From positions 1 through 11,425 of the forward strand of contig CAZMKU010000055.1 in assembly GCA_964567085.1 (NCBI GenBank): a stretch of DNA of 11,425 bases, given 5' to 3'. Shown here piece after piece: positions 5,651 to 11,425 of this stretch. The notes beneath the pieces are model-generated. The model was not told the origin of the DNA, searched no databases, and was given only the letters and a program-made list of their open reading frames with translations. Numbering within the stretch: the first letter of the stretch is position 1; each line of letters begins with the position of its first letter. The position numbers and the translations under genes were made by a program. Source of the DNA: SVTX01 sp964567085. GTDB lineage: Bacteria > Bacillota > Clostridia > Oscillospirales > CAG-272.

Positions 5651-5995
5651 CTATCTATAATATACATAGTAAACTATAACCGTGCGCTCGACACCGCCGT
5701 GCTCAAGATCGGGCGCGGTTATGACCACGCCGTCCTTTGACAGCAGCTCCCATGCCTGCATCTGCTCAACCTTGCAGCGCATAAGCACGTCGCCCGACGC
5801 AAACACCAAAAGCTCGTCGTCCTTTATATTCAGCGCGCCCTCTCTGCCGATGACCTCATCGATACCGTCTATCTTTTCGGTTACGTAACGCACGTGATGA
5901 CCGCATATTTGCTTTGCCATATCCCACTTGAATCTCTTACTTTCGGGATTTTTGCTTTTCGTCATTTTCTCAAACATCTTCTTAAATGATCCCAT
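5651..5995 (-). CDS. Small protein of unknown function between the methyltransferase and hisS
   Basis: I do not recognise this 114-residue protein. It has a basic N-terminus (MGSFKKMFEKMTKSKN), one Cys-His-His cluster ('ICGHHVRYV', 31-38), and then a mainly beta-strand region ('EVIGREGALNIKDDELLVFASGDVL') ending in a hydrophobic tail 'VERTVIVYYVYYR'. No signal peptide or full membrane helix is evident. The strand pattern could fit a small beta-barrel such as a PH-like fold, but that is a guess. Translation is well supported: a GGAGGA site at 6001-6006 precedes the ATG by five bases, the start is one base after the methyltransferase stop, and its own stop overlaps the ribosome site of hisS. 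This packing suggests it is made along with HisRS. Confidence 0.8.
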   Translation of the reverse strand: MGSFKKMFEKMTKSKNPESKRFKWDMAKQICGHHVRYVTEKIDGIDEVIGREGALNIKDDELLVFASGDVLMRCKVEQMQAWELLSKDGVVITAPDLEHGGVERTVIVYYVYYR

Positions 5996-5996
5996 T

Positions 5997-7193
5997 TCAG
6001 TCCTCCAGGATAGTGGGTGTCTTACCCGTCAAAAACTCATAAGCCGCGATATATTCGGCTTTTGCACGCAAAGCGCGTTCGCCCGCTTTGTCAAAATTCT
6101 TTTTTCTGACTCCGCGAAGCATAATATTTTTAGGCGTTTCGTCGGGGTCTATAAGCTCGAGAGACGCCACATCATAGCCGTGCCATTCGAGCTTTTTAAG
6201 TCGCAGAGCATCCGTCGCCGCATCGCAAAGCTTCTGGCGAAGCATTGAATGATCGGTTATGAATTTGAGGCTCTCGCTATTGATTTTTTTGTTTAGATCG
6301 TGGTGGCAGCAAGGAGTTGACAAAACAACGTCAGCCTTCCACGCCACCGCCTTATCAAGCACCATATCCGTCGCAATATCGCACGCGTGGAGCGAGATCA
6401 CAAGATTTACGTGCTCGTCGGTATTATAAAGATTTATGTCTCCGCAAAGAAATTCGAGTCCGTCAAAGCCGCAAGCCTTGGCTACACCGTTGCAGTATTC
6501 GATAACGTCGCTCTTCAAATCAACGCCCGTCATTTTAACCCTTCTTCCCTTTATTACCGCAAAATAGTGATAAACCGCAAAGGAAAGATAGCTCTTACCG
6601 CAGCAGAGGTCGCAGATGCGGATGTCGCCTGCGGGAAGCTTGTCCTCAACGTCGCGTATAAGCTCCAAAAATCTGTTTATCTGTCGGAATTTCGCCTGCT
6701 TTTTATCGTAAACGCGTCCGTTCTTATCCGCAACGCCAAGGTGCATAAGAAACGGCTCGTCACCACTCAAAATATGATTTTTGACCTTGTTATTCGAGGT
6801 AGGGGCTATTCTCTTGAAGCTCACGCCGTCGCCGTCAATGGCGCGCTCGAGCTTATCACCGCCAATAAGAGTAACCTTGCCCGACTTTGAGCATTTAAGC
6901 TCGCAATCTCCTGCACTCGTAATGAGATTTATCTGAAAATATCCGTCGATAAGACTCGCGATTTCACCCTCATCCGTAAGAGGAATATTTCTCTGTCTTG
7001 CCTTGTTGTCCGTGTGAAAGCTCTCGGCATAAAGCACGACCTCGCCGCGCAAAAGCTTTGGCGTAAGCACGCACTTAATTACACCCTTATCCTGCGGCTT
7101 CGAGAAGACCGCCTTTTTAAGCAGCTCGCCTCTCGCGCTCTTGAGTATGAGTCGCAGAAGCCGCTCTTTTTCGCTAAAATAAATTTGTTCCAT
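5997..7193 (-). CDS. Class I SAM-dependent methyltransferase (Methyltransf_32 type)
   Basis: This 398-residue cytoplasmic enzyme should transfer a methyl group from S-adenosylmethionine to an unknown acceptor. The N-terminal ~170 residues are a family-specific domain. The Rossmann-fold domain starts with motif I 'ICDLCCGKSYLSFAVYHY' (193-210), followed by 'GVDLKSDVIEYC' (223-234), which binds the SAM ribose through D225. Then comes 'VISLHACDIATD' (265-276) and 'TPCCHHDLN' (293-301). The CCGKSYLSF, HACDxATD and PCCxHxLN signatures match the Methyltransf_32 family, which includes eukaryotic METTL25-like proteins; bacterial substrates are not established, though RNA or protein are plausible. The start is the ATG at 7191-7193, which overlaps the plsY stop as TAATG, implying coupled translation. 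A longer in-frame start at 7274 would lie inside plsY and is rejected. Confidence 0.85.
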   Translation of the reverse strand: MEQIYFSEKERLLRLILKSARGELLKKAVFSKPQDKGVIKCVLTPKLLRGEVVLYAESFHTDNKARQRNIPLTDEGEIASLIDGYFQINLITSAGDCELKCSKSGKVTLIGGDKLERAIDGDGVSFKRIAPTSNNKVKNHILSGDEPFLMHLGVADKNGRVYDKKQAKFRQINRFLELIRDVEDKLPAGDIRICDLCCGKSYLSFAVYHYFAVIKGRRVKMTGVDLKSDVIEYCNGVAKACGFDGLEFLCGDINLYNTDEHVNLVISLHACDIATDMVLDKAVAWKADVVLSTPCCHHDLNKKINSESLKFITDHSMLRQKLCDAATDALRLKKLEWHGYDVASLELIDPDETPKNIMLRGVRKKNFDKAGERALRAKAEYIAAYEFLTGKTPTILED

Positions 7194-8146
7194 TATCTTT
7201 TTTCCGTATATTCGGGATTTTCCTTGCCGCAGTAAGCGCATTTCTTGCGGGATTTGGGGATAAGTCTGCCGCATTCACATTTTGTGAACCTGTCGTCGCT
7301 GTACTCCTCCGCCTCTTTTTCGCGATTCTCACGGAAAGCGCGAGTCTGCTCTCTCTTGGCTTCAAGCTTTTCTTCCTTGGTCTCGGGCTTTTTCTTGTCG
7401 CCATCGCCCTTCTTCTTGCCGAGTGAAAGCTTGGATTCCGTGCCGTTTAAAAGCCTCTTTATATTCGCTCTGTGCATATATACAACGAGAACCGCCATAA
7501 GCACGCCTACGACGGGGATAGCTCCAAGTCCCTGCCCCGTGAACGCCACGTAAAGATTCTGTATCATTGACGCGATAACGGGAAAGAGCGCGATCGCCAT
7601 ACACGAGCCGAGGGATACGTATTTCGTACCAAGCACGATGACAACGAAGAACGTCATTAAAATCAAGAATGATATGGGCTCGAGGAAAAGCACAACCGCC
7701 GCCGCGCAGGCCACGCCCTTGCCGCCCTTGAAATTATAATATATCGGGAACATATGGCCTATCATTACGAAAAGTCCCGCGATCGCGCCGCCGAGCGTAC
7801 CCGAAAGCAGAAGAGAGCCGATAAGAGTCGCGATAACTGATTTGAGAAAGTCACCAAGGAAGGTCAGCGCGCCAAACTTTTTGCCGTACGTACGGAGCGC
7901 GTTGGTCGCACCCGCGTTACCGCTTCCGTGATTTCTTATATCGTCGTGATACATAACCTTTGAGAGAATAATTCCCGTGTTGATGCTTCCGAGAAGATAC
8001 GGAATCACTATACACAAAGCAATACACGCGACGAGCAATACCGTTCCCGCCGTAGTGCCGTGAATTCCAAATTTCGAGCACAACGAGGAATAGATACTGC
8101 CGAAGCTGCCTCCCGATATCCACGAAAACAACATATCAAATAACAT
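7193..8146 (-). CDS. plsY: Glycerol-3-phosphate acyltransferase PlsY with C-terminal zinc ribbon
   Basis: An integral membrane enzyme that transfers an acyl group from acyl-phosphate to glycerol-3-phosphate, the first step of phospholipid synthesis. All PlsY motifs are present: 'GSGNAGATNALR' (74-85), 'GGKGVACAAA' (141-150) and 'HRANIKRLLNGTES' (225-238). Several helices lie between residues 36 and 224. At 317 residues it is about 110 longer than usual. An N-terminal segment of ~36 residues precedes the normal first helix. After residue 238 comes a highly charged Lys/Glu linker (~243-285), then a zinc-ribbon-like end with C290-x-C292 and C303-x2-C306. The start has a GAGGTG site five bases upstream. 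It lies 13 bases after the DUF3006 stop, and its own stop overlaps the methyltransferase start. Confidence 0.93.
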   Translation of the reverse strand: MLFDMLFSWISGGSFGSIYSSLCSKFGIHGTTAGTVLLVACIALCIVIPYLLGSINTGIILSKVMYHDDIRNHGSGNAGATNALRTYGKKFGALTFLGDFLKSVIATLIGSLLLSGTLGGAIAGLFVMIGHMFPIYYNFKGGKGVACAAAVVLFLEPISFLILMTFFVVIVLGTKYVSLGSCMAIALFPVIASMIQNLYVAFTGQGLGAIPVVGVLMAVLVVYMHRANIKRLLNGTESKLSLGKKKGDGDKKKPETKEEKLEAKREQTRAFRENREKEAEEYSDDRFTKCECGRLIPKSRKKCAYCGKENPEYTEKR

Positions 8147-8159
8147 AAATTCACCTCAA

Positions 8160-8402
8160 TTAAGATTTTGACCGAGCTTTAAATCTGTCAAGTCTGCGCC
8201 TTGCCTGCGCCCTTCGCTTCTCCGTTTCCTCGGGAAGCGGAATTATCTCCGAAAGCTCTCCGTCTTCCTCGCAAGCCGAGAAAATATCGCCTTCGGCAAG
8301 TCCTGAAACAACACTTTTATTTATCTCAAGCACGCCGCCGTCATCACAGATGACCACCGCGTATTCACCCTCGAATCTGTCGACCGAAAATATCTTTTTC
8401 AT
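8160..8402 (-). CDS. DUF3006 family small protein
   Basis: An 80-residue cytoplasmic protein matching DUF3006: the opening 'SVDRFEGEYAVVICDDGGVLEINKS' and the 'GLAEGDIFSA' turn are family hallmarks. The core of about 58 residues is probably a small beta-barrel. The last ~20 residues are strongly basic ('RRAQARRRLDRFKARSKS'), which could contact nucleic acid, though this is inference. The family function is unknown. It starts three bases after the aminopeptidase stop with no good ribosome site of its own, so it is probably translated by coupling. DUF3006 genes in clostridia often sit near housekeeping or competence-type genes; here it lies between an M24 aminopeptidase and plsY. Confidence 0.85.
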   Translation of the reverse strand: MKKIFSVDRFEGEYAVVICDDGGVLEINKSVVSGLAEGDIFSACEEDGELSEIIPLPEETEKRRAQARRRLDRFKARSKS

Positions 8403-8405
8403 ATC

Positions 8406-9491
8406 TTAAACGAACATTTCAATAAGGTTCTTAGGGCTCTTGGTGAAGTCGTAAACCGAGCCGTCTGGCATAATAACGACCATATCCTCGATTCTGCAGC
8501 CGTACTTGCCCTCAAGATAAATGCCCGGCTCAACAGTCACTACGTGACCGCGCTGAAGCACGGTCGTCTCGGGTACCTTTGCCGCAAGTCTGGGCTCCTC
8601 GTGGATAAACATACCAACGCCGTGACCGAGGCTGTGGCCGAATCTGCCCTCGTATTCCTTATCAATTATATCTCTTGCGATCTTGTCGGCGTCGCGGCAA
8701 GCCATTCCCTCATGGAGTGCTTCGAGCGCGCTTGTCTGCGCCAGGAGAACCGTATTGTAAACCTTCTTGATCTCCTCGTCGGCCTTGCCGATAACGACCG
8801 TTCTCGTCATATCCGAGCAGTAGCCGTTGTACTTCGCGCCGAAGTCCATAGTAAGAAATCCGCGCTCAAGCCTGCAGTTCCTCGGAACTCCGTGAGGAAG
8901 CGAGGACGCCGTGCCTGAAACCGCGATGGTTTCAAACGCGAGAGCCTCCGCGCCGCTTCTTCTCATAAAGAACTCAAGCTCGAGAGCCACGTCGATCTCG
9001 GTCATCTCGGGCTTCATAACCTTTAAAATGTGCGAGAAAGCCGCGTCCGTTATCGCCTGCGCCTTCTTCATATTCTCAATTTCATCGTCGCTCTTGTAAA
9101 TGCGAAGATCGGTGAGGATCTCAGACGCTCCGAACACCATTTCCTTCCCTGCAAAAAGCTTCTTGAATCTCTCAAGCTCGACGCAGGAAAGAGCCGACTC
9201 CTCAAACATTACGGCTTTAGCGCCGCAGTCGTCAAGCAAGGACGCCATAGTAACGCCCATAGAGATTCTCTCGGGCATAACGATCTCGAAATCCACGGGA
9301 TCGACCTCGGCTCTTGCCGCCTCGATATATCTGAAGTCGGTAATAAGATACGCGCGACCCTTCGTTACGAGAATATATCCGTCGGTAAAATTGAATCCCG
9401 AAAGATATCTTATATTAAGCTCGGATGAGATAAGCGCCGCATCCGCGCCTGCTTCAATCATTTTTTCTGTAAATTTTGTTATACGGCTCAT
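8406..9491 (-). CDS. M24B aminopeptidase (Xaa-Pro peptidase type)
   Basis: A 361-residue cytoplasmic metallopeptidase expected to remove an N-terminal residue ahead of proline from peptides, using two metal ions. Residues 1-130 form the creatinase-type N-terminal domain; about 137-355 form the 'pita-bread' catalytic domain. All five metal ligands are visible: D216 (MDFGA), D227 (SDMTRT), H290 (GHSLGHGVG), E321 (VEPGIY) and E335 (RIEDMV). H200 in 'SLPHGVP' matches a conserved catalytic histidine. Length fits the short Firmicutes PepQ/YqhT-like group. In many Firmicutes this gene precedes the elongation factor P gene, but efp is not in this window. An AAGGAG site (9499-9504) precedes the ATG by seven bases and overlaps the stop of the upstream gene. 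Confidence 0.92.
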   Translation of the reverse strand: MSRITKFTEKMIEAGADAALISSELNIRYLSGFNFTDGYILVTKGRAYLITDFRYIEAARAEVDPVDFEIVMPERISMGVTMASLLDDCGAKAVMFEESALSCVELERFKKLFAGKEMVFGASEILTDLRIYKSDDEIENMKKAQAITDAAFSHILKVMKPEMTEIDVALELEFFMRRSGAEALAFETIAVSGTASSLPHGVPRNCRLERGFLTMDFGAKYNGYCSDMTRTVVIGKADEEIKKVYNTVLLAQTSALEALHEGMACRDADKIARDIIDKEYEGRFGHSLGHGVGMFIHEEPRLAAKVPETTVLQRGHVVTVEPGIYLEGKYGCRIEDMVVIMPDGSVYDFTKSPKNLIEMFV

Positions 9492-9503
9492 AATTTTGCT
9501 CCT

Positions 9504-10358
9504 TTATTTGTAATTTTGCATATAATAATTCTTCATTTTAAGCGCATCCTCGGGCTGTGTGCCATCGGATTCGCAGATAATTCTCGGGGTAAGACCGTCA
9601 AGTACGATCGCTTCCATAAGCGGTTCAAACGCAGGACCGTAAACCTCGTCAGCGAACGTAAGATGCCTTTTCTCTCCCGAATTTGTATATTCGATCTTGG
9701 AGAAATGGCAGTGAAGATTTTTCGCGACCTCATCTCCCAAGGTCTCCCCGATCCTGTGGAACACGCGTCTGTAATCGTCAACGCCATTAAATGCTCCGCC
9801 GATATTTCTCGCGTTAAGATGCCCGAAATCCACGCAAGGCGCGTAGTGCGGGTCAATCTTGCATTGCTCGATAACCTCGTCAAGCGTGCCGAGTTGATTC
9901 ACCTTACCCATAGTTTCGATACAAAGCTTGATAGGAGTATCACCCACGGCTTCTATCACCTTCTCAAGTGTATCACACGAAAGCCTCATTCCCTCATCGC
10001 GGCTGATCTTGCCCGCGCTGCCGCTGTGGATTACTATGGTATCGGCGCAAAGCAGCTCCGCCGCCCAAACGGACTTTTCTATGTACTTTATACTATTAAG
10101 TCTTTTTTCTTCCTCGACGCTTGAAAGCGAAATAAAATACGGCGCGTGAAGGGACATTAAAATCCCGTGTTTTTGCGCTTCCGCGCCGATCGCGCGAAGC
10201 GCGCTCTCGCCTGCCATAATTCCCTTGCCCGCCTCATATTCGTAGGCGTCAAGCCCGAAATTCTTTATCCACGCGGGTGCGTCCTTCGTTGATTTATTGC
10301 CCTCGGCGTAAAACATATCACCGTTACCGCCCGGGCCAAAGCTTGCATATTTTGACAT
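9504..10358 (-). CDS. Endonuclease IV-like TIM-barrel protein
   Basis: A 284-residue TIM-barrel protein of the AP endonuclease 2 / endonuclease IV superfamily, often annotated as deoxyribonuclease IV (Nfo), which would nick DNA at abasic sites using zinc. Visible metal-site residues are H71 (SLHAPY), H111 (VIHSGS), E148 (IETMG), D177 and H180 (VDFGHLNAR), H216/H218 (LHCHFS), H232 and E263 (CESDG). The aspartate two residues before the last histidine in classic Nfo (D-x-H) is not there; the site reads EKRH, with K230. DNA-repair activity is therefore likely but not certain. A sugar isomerase-like role remains possible, so no symbol is given. The ribosome site is poor (GAAAG-like); the start lies six bases after the yqeG stop, suggesting coupling. 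Confidence 0.82.
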   Translation of the reverse strand: MSKYASFGPGGNGDMFYAEGNKSTKDAPAWIKNFGLDAYEYEAGKGIMAGESALRAIGAEAQKHGILMSLHAPYFISLSSVEEEKRLNSIKYIEKSVWAAELLCADTIVIHSGSAGKISRDEGMRLSCDTLEKVIEAVGDTPIKLCIETMGKVNQLGTLDEVIEQCKIDPHYAPCVDFGHLNARNIGGAFNGVDDYRRVFHRIGETLGDEVAKNLHCHFSKIEYTNSGEKRHLTFADEVYGPAFEPLMEAIVLDGLTPRIICESDGTQPEDALKMKNYYMQNYK

Positions 10359-10364
10359 ATATTT

Positions 10365-10925
10365 TTACTTTCTGTTTTTCTTTTTGTATCCGCCGTCTAC
10401 CCAGAAGGCACAAAGTCCTTCGTCATCGCCGTGAATTTTAACGTATTTTCTTATCGTGGGCACCTCAAGCGCGCGCTTGAATCTGAAAAACGCGCTCTTT
10501 CTGTCATTTATCGGCGGCACGATAATAGTTGTAAGCCCGATATTCTTGCCCGCCGCGGCATCAGTCAGAAGCTGATCGCCGAGCATCGCGGTGTTACGCT
10601 TGTCAGAGCCGAGCTTTTCCATAGCCGCCCTGAGATTTTTCGGGAAAGGCTTGCCGCTTTTACTGAATGCAACGAGCGAAAGCTCACGATTGAAAAGCTC
10701 AACTCGCTCCGCATTATTGTTTGAAATAAGCGCTATGGAAATTCCGTTATCACGAAGCTCCTCTATCCACTTTATAACCGTTTCATTCGGCGTCGCTTCC
10801 TCATAAGGCGCGAGCGTATTATCAATGTCAACAAGAAGCGCAGAAATTCCAAGATCCCGCAAAAATTCAGGAGTAATATCCGTAAATTTATTGAAGATAT
10901 AATCGGGTAAGGTCAATCTTGCCAT
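10365..10925 (-). CDS. YqeG family HAD IIIA-type phosphatase
   Basis: A 186-residue cytoplasmic HAD-superfamily hydrolase. Motif I is 'DIDNTLAP' with nucleophile D33 and acid/base D35. Motif II is S68 in 'LISNNN'. Motif III is the lysine region 'SGKPFPKN' (K92, K96), and motif IV is 'GDQLLTDAAAG' with D117 and D122. The arrangement and the 'GLTTIIVPPI' strand are characteristic of the YqeG family (B. subtilis YqeG), which is related to phosphatidylglycerophosphatases; the physiological substrate is not settled. Location in an operon with plsY would fit a phospholipid role, but that is inference. It is the first gene of the operon. An AGGAG site (10932-10936) is six bases before the ATG, and a consensus promoter lies at 10960-10988. 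Confidence 0.9.
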   Translation of the reverse strand: MARLTLPDYIFNKFTDITPEFLRDLGISALLVDIDNTLAPYEEATPNETVIKWIEELRDNGISIALISNNNAERVELFNRELSLVAFSKSGKPFPKNLRAAMEKLGSDKRNTAMLGDQLLTDAAAGKNIGLTTIIVPPINDRKSAFFRFKRALEVPTIRKYVKIHGDDEGLCAFWVDGGYKKKNRK

Positions 10926-10959
10926 ATTCCGCTCCTCTCAAAAAATGTCTATTCATATT

Positions 10960-10988
10960 ATTATACTACTTTTATAAAAAAAGGTCAA
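10960..10988 (-). promoter_or_regulatory. Promoter of the eight-gene operon, TTGACC-N17-TATAAT
   Basis: On the minus strand TTGACC is at 10983-10988 and TATAAT at 10960-10965, with a 17-base T/A-rich spacer. Transcription would begin near 10953, giving a leader of about 28 bases. No other promoter was found before any downstream gene of the operon, where gaps are 13 bases or less. Confidence 0.85.
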
Positions 10989-11030
10989 TATTTTTTTGGA
11001 AAATCGGGGGCTTCTTTTTATAAAATCAGG

Positions 11031-11066
11031 CAAAAACGGAAAAACCGAGGGCAAGCCCTCGGTTTT
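11031..11066 (-). terminator. Rho-independent terminator of the rubrerythrin gene
   Basis: AAAACCGAGGGC (11041-11052) pairs perfectly with GCCCTCGGTTTT (11055-11066), effectively a long stem with a CAAG-type tight loop. On the minus strand the stem ends in TTTT and is followed by TCCG and five more T. It lies 12 bases past the rubrerythrin stop and about 50 bases before the operon promoter's -35 box, insulating the two units. Confidence 0.9.
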
Positions 11067-11078
11067 AAATCCGAAAAA

Positions 11079-11425
11079 TCAATAGTTCTCTGCGTGAACC
11101 TCAAAATAGCTCTGGGGGTGATCGCAAGTAGGACAAACCTCGGGAGCAGCCGTGCCAACAACGATATGACCGCAGTTACGACATTCCCAAACCTTAACCT
11201 CGCTCTTCTTGAACACCTCACTCATTTCAATGTTCTTGAGAAGCGCGCGGTATCTTTCCTCGTGATGTCTTTCAATAGCCGCAACGAGTCTGAACTTTGC
11301 CGCGAGCTCGTGGAAGCCCTCCTCCTCGGCGGTCTTTGCAAAGCCGTCGTACATATCGGTCCACTCGTAGTTTTCGCCCTCAGCATAACTATACCAAGAG
11401 TTGAGAGCGCAGATAGCCATAAAGA
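11079..11425 (-). CDS. Rubrerythrin (partial, N-terminus outside the window)
   Basis: The C-terminal ~115 residues of a rubrerythrin, a non-haem iron peroxidase that protects anaerobes from hydrogen peroxide. The second half of the ferritin-like four-helix domain is present: 'ENYEWTDMYDGFAKTAEEEGF' supplies di-iron glutamates, and an E-x2-H follows in 'AIERHHEERY'. After it comes a rubredoxin-like iron site with C-x2-C in 'CRNCG' and C-x2-C in 'CPTCD'. Complete rubrerythrins are about 180-195 residues, and the frame stays open to the right edge. The methionine at 11418-11420 is therefore internal, and the gene extends beyond the window. It is terminated on its own at 11041-11066 and is not part of the neighbouring operon. 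Confidence 0.95.
   Translation of the reverse strand, partial: FMAICALNSWYSYAEGENYEWTDMYDGFAKTAEEEGFHELAAKFRLVAAIERHHEERYRALLKNIEMSEVFKKSEVKVWECRNCGHIVVGTAAPEVCPTCDHPQSYFEVHAENY

Noticed and set aside
7194..7274. Upstream ATG extending the methyltransferase by 27 residues into plsY
   Set aside because: It would overlap the zinc-ribbon coding part of plsY; the TAATG junction at 7191-7195 is a typical coupled start.
9516..10124. Plus-strand 202-codon frame opposite the TIM-barrel gene
   Set aside because: It is a shadow of a gene with an almost complete set of conserved metal ligands.
1..11425. CRISPR array, insertion sequence, tRNA, phage or defence system
   Set aside because: No direct-repeat series, transposase, cloverleaf, integrase or defence-family protein was seen on either strand; the region is ordinary chromosomal backbone.

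Overview
The window reads as the chromosome of a low-GC, Gram-positive anaerobe, probably an uncultured gut-type member of the Clostridia. The grounds are a Firmicutes-style gene set (DUF4364, a YqeG-type HAD phosphatase, PlsY, DUF3006, a SigH-like sigma factor), a rubrerythrin (typical of anaerobes), coding DNA near 50% GC separated by very AT-rich spacers, and textbook sigma-A promoters and AAGGAG-type ribosome sites. The taxonomic placement is inference; no rRNA or tRNA gene is present.

Layout: positions 1-345 hold a terminator, a consensus promoter facing left, the first codons of a gene that leaves the window, and an overlapping broken-looking frame. 346-1295 (minus) carry a small double zinc-ribbon protein and a SigH-like sigma factor, the latter with its own promoter. 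1613-2161 (minus) is a DUF4364 protein. It is divergently transcribed from homoserine dehydrogenase (2310-3533, plus) through back-to-back promoters. Homoserine dehydrogenase is followed, after a strong hairpin, by an unrecognised three-helix membrane protein (3593-4318). A 12-bp terminator hairpin at 4324-4350 separates this plus-strand unit from the convergent operon.

4357-10925 (minus) is one compact eight-gene operon from a consensus promoter at 10960-10988. In order of transcription it encodes a YqeG-type HAD phosphatase, an endonuclease IV-like TIM-barrel protein, an M24 aminopeptidase, DUF3006, an unusually long PlsY with a zinc-ribbon tail, a class I methyltransferase, a small unknown protein, and histidyl-tRNA synthetase. 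Gaps run from a 1-nt overlap (TAATG) to 13 nt, with no internal terminator seen. A separate terminator at 11041-11066 closes a rubrerythrin gene that enters from the right edge.

The genes are mainly housekeeping: phospholipid synthesis, histidine-tRNA charging, peptide turnover, threonine/methionine-branch amino acid synthesis, and oxidative-stress defence. I found no mobile element, CRISPR array, toxin-antitoxin pair, phage defence system or biosynthetic cluster. The most unusual items are the extended PlsY, the endonuclease IV-like protein lacking a usual metal ligand, the two unrecognised proteins, and the left-edge reading frames.
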